This document shows, piece after piece, positions 6,702-8,935 of a stretch of 8,935 nt of DNA (positions within the stretch are counted from its first letter, which is position 1; every line of letters starts with the position of its first letter). The DNA comes from Clostridia bacterium (GTDB lineage Bacteria; Bacillota; Clostridia; UMGS1883). Below the pieces are notes generated by a model. The model was not told the origin of the DNA. It saw nothing but the letters and a program-made list of their open reading frames with translations, and ran no database searches. The position numbers were made by a program, and so were the translations under genes. Where the stretch lies: the NCBI GenBank assembly GCA_017468215.1, contig JAFUJG010000168.1, forward strand, positions 1 through 8,935, given 5' to 3'.

Positions 6702-6808
6702 GGTGAACAACACCTCATCCGTCGCCTTTGGCGACACCTTCAGCACGAGGCATAAGTTCCACCAACGAAAACAAGTTTTCGGGGGTCACTTGCCCTCGAG
6801 GGGAAGGC
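6702..6808. repeat. Composite palindromic repeat between priA and def
   Basis: Most of the 170-base gap between priA and def is palindromic and shows no coding sign. Units in order: GGTG-AACAA-CACC (6702-6714), GTCGCC-TTT-GGCGAC (6721-6735), CGAAAAC-AA-GTTTTCG (6766-6781) and the ten-base palindrome CCCTCGAGGG (6793-6802). CCTTC (6737-6741) and GAAGG (6803-6807) are complementary and flank the last two units. Joining 6737-6741 directly to 6793-6807 would give a perfect 20-base palindrome, so 6742-6792 looks like a 51-base inserted module. The CACCTCATCCG lead-in and the CCCTCGAGGGGAAGG end resemble a dispersed repeat of gut Clostridia from memory, not from a search. Its end lies 20 bases before the def ATG, so folding in mRNA could affect def translation. 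Confidence 0.7.
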
Positions 6809-6815
6809 TATAAGG

Positions 6816-6821
6816 AAGGAG
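6816..6821 (+). promoter_or_regulatory. Ribosome binding site of def
   Basis: AAGGAG ends seven bases before the ATG at 6829 and lies seven bases beyond the palindromic repeat. It supports the chosen def start. Confidence 0.7.
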
Positions 6822-6828
6822 AAAAATT

Positions 6829-7293
6829 ATGGCTATAAGAGAAATAAGAGTAGAAGGCGACCCTTGTCTTAATAAGGTTTGCCGAGTTGTAGATAAATTT
6901 GACGAAAGACTTCATCAGCTTTTAGACGATATGAAGGACACCCTTGTTAAGGCACAGGGCGTAGGTCTTGCGGCACCTCAGGTTGGTATACTTAAAAGGG
7001 TTTTTGTTATCGACACTCCCGATAAGGGCATGGTTGAGTTTATAAACCCCGAAATTGTAAAAACAGAAGGCAGCTATACCGATGTTGAAGGCTGCTTGAG
7101 CCTTCCGGGCAAGGCAGGCATGGTTGAACGCCCCATGAAGACTACCGTTAAAGCCTTTGACCGCAATGGTGTTGAATTTGAGTACACAGGCGAGGAGCTG
7201 TACTCCAAGTGCATCTGCCACGAAAACGACCATCTTGACGGCGTTTTGTACGCATCGAAGGTTGTTGAATGGATGGACCCGGAGGAAGAATAA
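6829..7293 (+). CDS. def: Peptide deformylase
   Basis: This 154-residue metalloenzyme removes the formyl group from the N-terminal methionine of nascent proteins as they leave the ribosome. The three family motifs are complete: GVGLAAPQ (44-51), EGCLS (87-91) with metal ligand C89, and HENDH (131-135) with metal ligands H131 and H135 and catalytic E132. The usual glutamine before the last motif is cysteine (CHENDH), a form I recall from other Clostridia. Length is normal for short deformylases with a brief acidic tail (MDPEEE). One base separates its stop from the fmt start, and the fmt ribosome binding site lies within its last codons. The pair links formylation and deformylation in one transcript. 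It is separated from priA by a repeat-filled gap. Confidence 0.97.
   Translation: MAIREIRVEGDPCLNKVCRVVDKFDERLHQLLDDMKDTLVKAQGVGLAAPQVGILKRVFVIDTPDKGMVEFINPEIVKTEGSYTDVEGCLSLPGKAGMVERPMKTTVKAFDRNGVEFEYTGEELYSKCICHENDHLDGVLYASKVVEWMDPEEE
7281..7287 (+). promoter_or_regulatory. Ribosome binding site that fixes the fmt start
   Basis: GGAGGAA lies at the end of def, seven bases before the ATG at 7295. The fmt frame is open upstream through def, but the ATG at 7295 gives the canonical formyltransferase N-terminus (MKIMFMGTPDFA). The upstream open frame is therefore only a shadow. Confidence 0.75.
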
Positions 7294-7294
7294 T

Positions 7295-8221
7295 ATGAAA
7301 ATTATGTTTATGGGAACGCCCGATTTTGCGGCAGTTACCTTAAGAGAGCTTTGCAAAAAAGGATACAACGTGGCAGGCGTTGTTTCACAGCCCGACAAGC
7401 CCAAGGGCAGAGGCATGAACATTGAGCCTACCCCTGTAAAAAAGGTGGCTATGGAGTTTTCTATCCCCACTTTTCAGCCCGACAGCTTAAAGAACGGCGA
7501 GCTCCGGCCCTTTTTAGAGGAAATTAATCCCGATATTATTATTGTTGTGGCATACGGCAAAATTTTGCCTGAGTATGTTTTAAACTACCCAAAATACGGC
7601 TGTGTTAACGGCCACGCTTCAATTCTGCCCGAGTACCGTGGTGCGGCACCTATCCAAAGGGTTATTATCGACGGTAAAAAGGAAACAGGCGTAACTGCAA
7701 TGTACATGGAAAAAGGCCTCGATACAGGGAATATTATTCTGGTAGAAAAGGTTAAAATAGAAGATGACGACACCGCCGAAACACTGCACGACAAGCTTGC
7801 AGTTGTAGGTGCCGAGGTGCTTATAAAAACCATCGAACGCTTTAAAGGAGGGGATTTATCCTCCCAGAAGCAGGATGATAGCAGGGCAACCTATGCGGCC
7901 ATGCTTACAAAGGCAGAAGGCGAGATTGACTGGAGTAAGTCCAATACTGAGGTTTATAACCTTATAAGGGGTATGGATTCCTGGCCCATGGCATATACCT
8001 ACTACAAGGATAAACGCTTTGTGCCCTACGAATGCTCCAAAAAGGACGTTAAGGGTGCTCCAGGTGAGGTTGTGCACGCAGACAAGGACGGACTTGTGGT
8101 TGCCTGCGGTGAAGGCGGTATTTATATAGGTGCCGTAAAGTTTGACGGCAAAAAGAAAATGAGTGTTAAGGATTATCTTGTAGGAAACAAGATTGAAAAA
8201 GGTACTATATTAGGAAGGTGA
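7295..8221 (+). CDS. fmt: Methionyl-tRNA formyltransferase
   Basis: Fmt transfers a formyl group from 10-formyltetrahydrofolate to Met-tRNA(fMet) for translation initiation. The product has 308 residues, close to the family norm. The N-terminal Rossmann-type catalytic domain begins MKIMFMGTPDFA and contains VVSQPDKPKGRG (29-40). The catalytic region is N105-G-H107-ASILPEYRGAAPIQ, and the catalytic-type aspartate is D143 in GLDTGNI. The N, H and D triad is intact, but the residue between N and H, commonly valine or isoleucine, is glycine (GGC; one base from GTC). The C-terminal tRNA-binding domain follows from about residue 205, including WSKSNTEVYNLIRGMDSWPMAYT. The stop region AGGAAGGTGA doubles as the ribosome binding site of the next gene, four bases downstream. 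Confidence 0.96.
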   Translation: MKIMFMGTPDFAAVTLRELCKKGYNVAGVVSQPDKPKGRGMNIEPTPVKKVAMEFSIPTFQPDSLKNGELRPFLEEINPDIIIVVAYGKILPEYVLNYPKYGCVNGHASILPEYRGAAPIQRVIIDGKKETGVTAMYMEKGLDTGNIILVEKVKIEDDDTAETLHDKLAVVGAEVLIKTIERFKGGDLSSQKQDDSRATYAAMLTKAEGEIDWSKSNTEVYNLIRGMDSWPMAYTYYKDKRFVPYECSKKDVKGAPGEVVHADKDGLVVACGEGGIYIGAVKFDGKKKMSVKDYLVGNKIEKGTILGR

Positions 8222-8225
8222 CATA

Positions 8226-8924
8226 ATGTATTTTGACTATTATTATCTTGTGCTTGTGCTCCCTATGGTGATATTGTCACTTATAGCTCAGGCAAAGGTA
8301 AATTCAAGCTTTTCAAAATATTCAAAGGTTAGTACAAGGCGTAACTTTACCGCCACCGAGGCAGTAAGACAAATTCTTGACAACAACGGTCTTCACAACG
8401 TAAAAATCGAGGCTGTGTCAGGCAAGCTTACCGACCATTATGACCCCAAGGCCAACGTTATAAGGCTTTCCGATTCGGTACGCAACTCCACATCTGTTGC
8501 GGCTGTGGGCGTAGCGGCACACGAGGCAGGTCATGCTGTACAGCACGCAAAGGGCTACGCTCCCATAAGATGGCGTAACTCCCTTGTTGGCGTGGCAAAC
8601 CTTGGCTCAAAGCTCTCCATTCCGCTTATTCTTATAGGCTTGGTGCTTGTGGGCATGGAAAGCATGCTGGGCGAAATTATCGTTTATGCAGGCATTATAA
8701 TGTTTTCTGCGGCAGTTTTGTTCCAGGTGGTTACCCTGCCTGTAGAATTTGATGCATCAAAAAGAGCAATAGCCGTGCTTGGTGAGGACGGCTATTTATA
8801 CGAGGACGAAGTAGGAGCTGTTAAAAAGGTGCTCAGTGCGGCTGCTATGACATATGTAGCGGCGGCTGCAACAAGCATTGCACAGCTTTTAAGACTTATT
8901 TTAATTGCAAGGGACAGAGATTGA
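8226..8924 (+). CDS. Membrane zinc metallopeptidase, YugP-like (Zn_peptidase_2 family)
   Basis: A 232-residue integral membrane protein. An N-terminal hydrophobic helix (about 7-22) is followed by a soluble part with TATEAVRQILDNNGL and LSDSVRNSTSVAAVGVAAHEAGHAVQHA. The zinc motif HEAGH is at 99-103. Two adjacent hydrophobic stretches (about 131-147 and 150-170) follow, then LPVEFDASKRAIAVL, whose E174 is a plausible third metal ligand, and a last helix (about 204-228). This arrangement matches the YugP-like zinc metallopeptidases, whose substrates are not established as far as I know. It starts four bases after fmt with a strong ribosome binding site (AGGAAGGTGA, 8212-8221). Its TGA overlaps the next ATG (TGATG). 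The HEAGH resembles the one in FtsH at the other end of the window, but the folds are unrelated and there is no AAA+ module. Confidence 0.88.
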   Translation: MYFDYYYLVLVLPMVILSLIAQAKVNSSFSKYSKVSTRRNFTATEAVRQILDNNGLHNVKIEAVSGKLTDHYDPKANVIRLSDSVRNSTSVAAVGVAAHEAGHAVQHAKGYAPIRWRNSLVGVANLGSKLSIPLILIGLVLVGMESMLGEIIVYAGIIMFSAAVLFQVVTLPVEFDASKRAIAVLGEDGYLYEDEVGAVKKVLSAAAMTYVAAAATSIAQLLRLILIARDRD

Positions 8925-8935
8925 TGAGTAATTTA
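8924..8935 (+). CDS. Start of a further gene, cut by the window edge (possibly rsmB)
   Basis: An ATG at 8924 overlaps the preceding TGA by one base and reads M-S-N-L to the window edge. The overlap is typical of coupled genes in this block. In many Clostridia and in Bacillus the gene near this place after fmt is rsmB, a 16S rRNA cytosine-5 methyltransferase. Four codons cannot confirm that, so the name rests on gene order only. Confidence 0.4.

Noticed and set aside
7157..7294. Upstream in-frame extension of fmt inside def
   Set aside because: The extension translates def in another frame and resembles nothing in formyltransferases. The ATG at 7295 with GGAGGAA before it is the natural start.
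6922..7470. 182-residue minus-strand open frame spanning def and fmt
   Set aside because: It is antisense to two clearly identified enzymes and has no recognisable motif.
273..8534. HEAGH in both FtsH and the last zinc peptidase as a sign of duplication
   Set aside because: The motif is general for many metalloproteases. The surrounding sequences and domain layouts differ entirely.

Overview
The window is a co-directional block of Firmicutes housekeeping genes, all on the + strand, from a low-to-mid GC member of the Clostridia. An Oscillospiraceae/Ruminococcaceae-like gut bacterium is my best guess. This rests on protein flavour, on the gene order yicC-remA-gmk-rpoZ-coaBC-priA-def-fmt (the same order as the yloC-fmt region of Bacillus subtilis), and on small palindromic intergenic repeats of a style I associate with that group. 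I ran no database search, so the taxonomy is inference.

Layout. Bases 1-887 hold the C-terminal part of the ATP-dependent membrane protease FtsH. Its stop overlaps by one base the start of a YicC-family endoribonuclease gene (887-1762). Bases 1763-1943 contain no gene but a dense array of short hairpins separated by ATGAATT spacers. Next is a remA-like regulator gene (1944-2210) interrupted by an in-frame TAG at codon 64; clear homology continues after the stop. Guanylate kinase (2223-2819), RNA polymerase omega (2822-2998, only 58 aa), CoaBC (3013-4203) and the primosomal helicase PriA (4226-6658) follow at gaps of 2-22 bases. Bases 6659-6828 are a second gene-free stretch with palindromic repeats. 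Then come peptide deformylase (6829-7293), Met-tRNA formyltransferase (7295-8221), a YugP-like membrane zinc peptidase (8226-8924), and the first codons of a further gene at 8924, probably rsmB by synteny.

How the genes work together. The block mixes nucleotide supply (gmk), transcription (rpoZ), RNA turnover (yicC), coenzyme A synthesis (coaBC), replication restart (priA) and the formyl-methionine cycle (fmt adds the formyl group, def removes it). Apart from def/fmt the genes share growth-rate demand more than a pathway. Nearly every junction is tight enough for translational coupling. The two exceptions, yicC/remA and priA/def, are exactly where the repeats sit.

No undescribed multi-gene system is visible; the ordinary genes account for almost all bases. 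The points worth a second look are the amber-interrupted remA, the hairpin array at 1777-1924, and a perfect 20-base palindrome at 6737-6807 split by a 51-base segment that carries its own hairpin.
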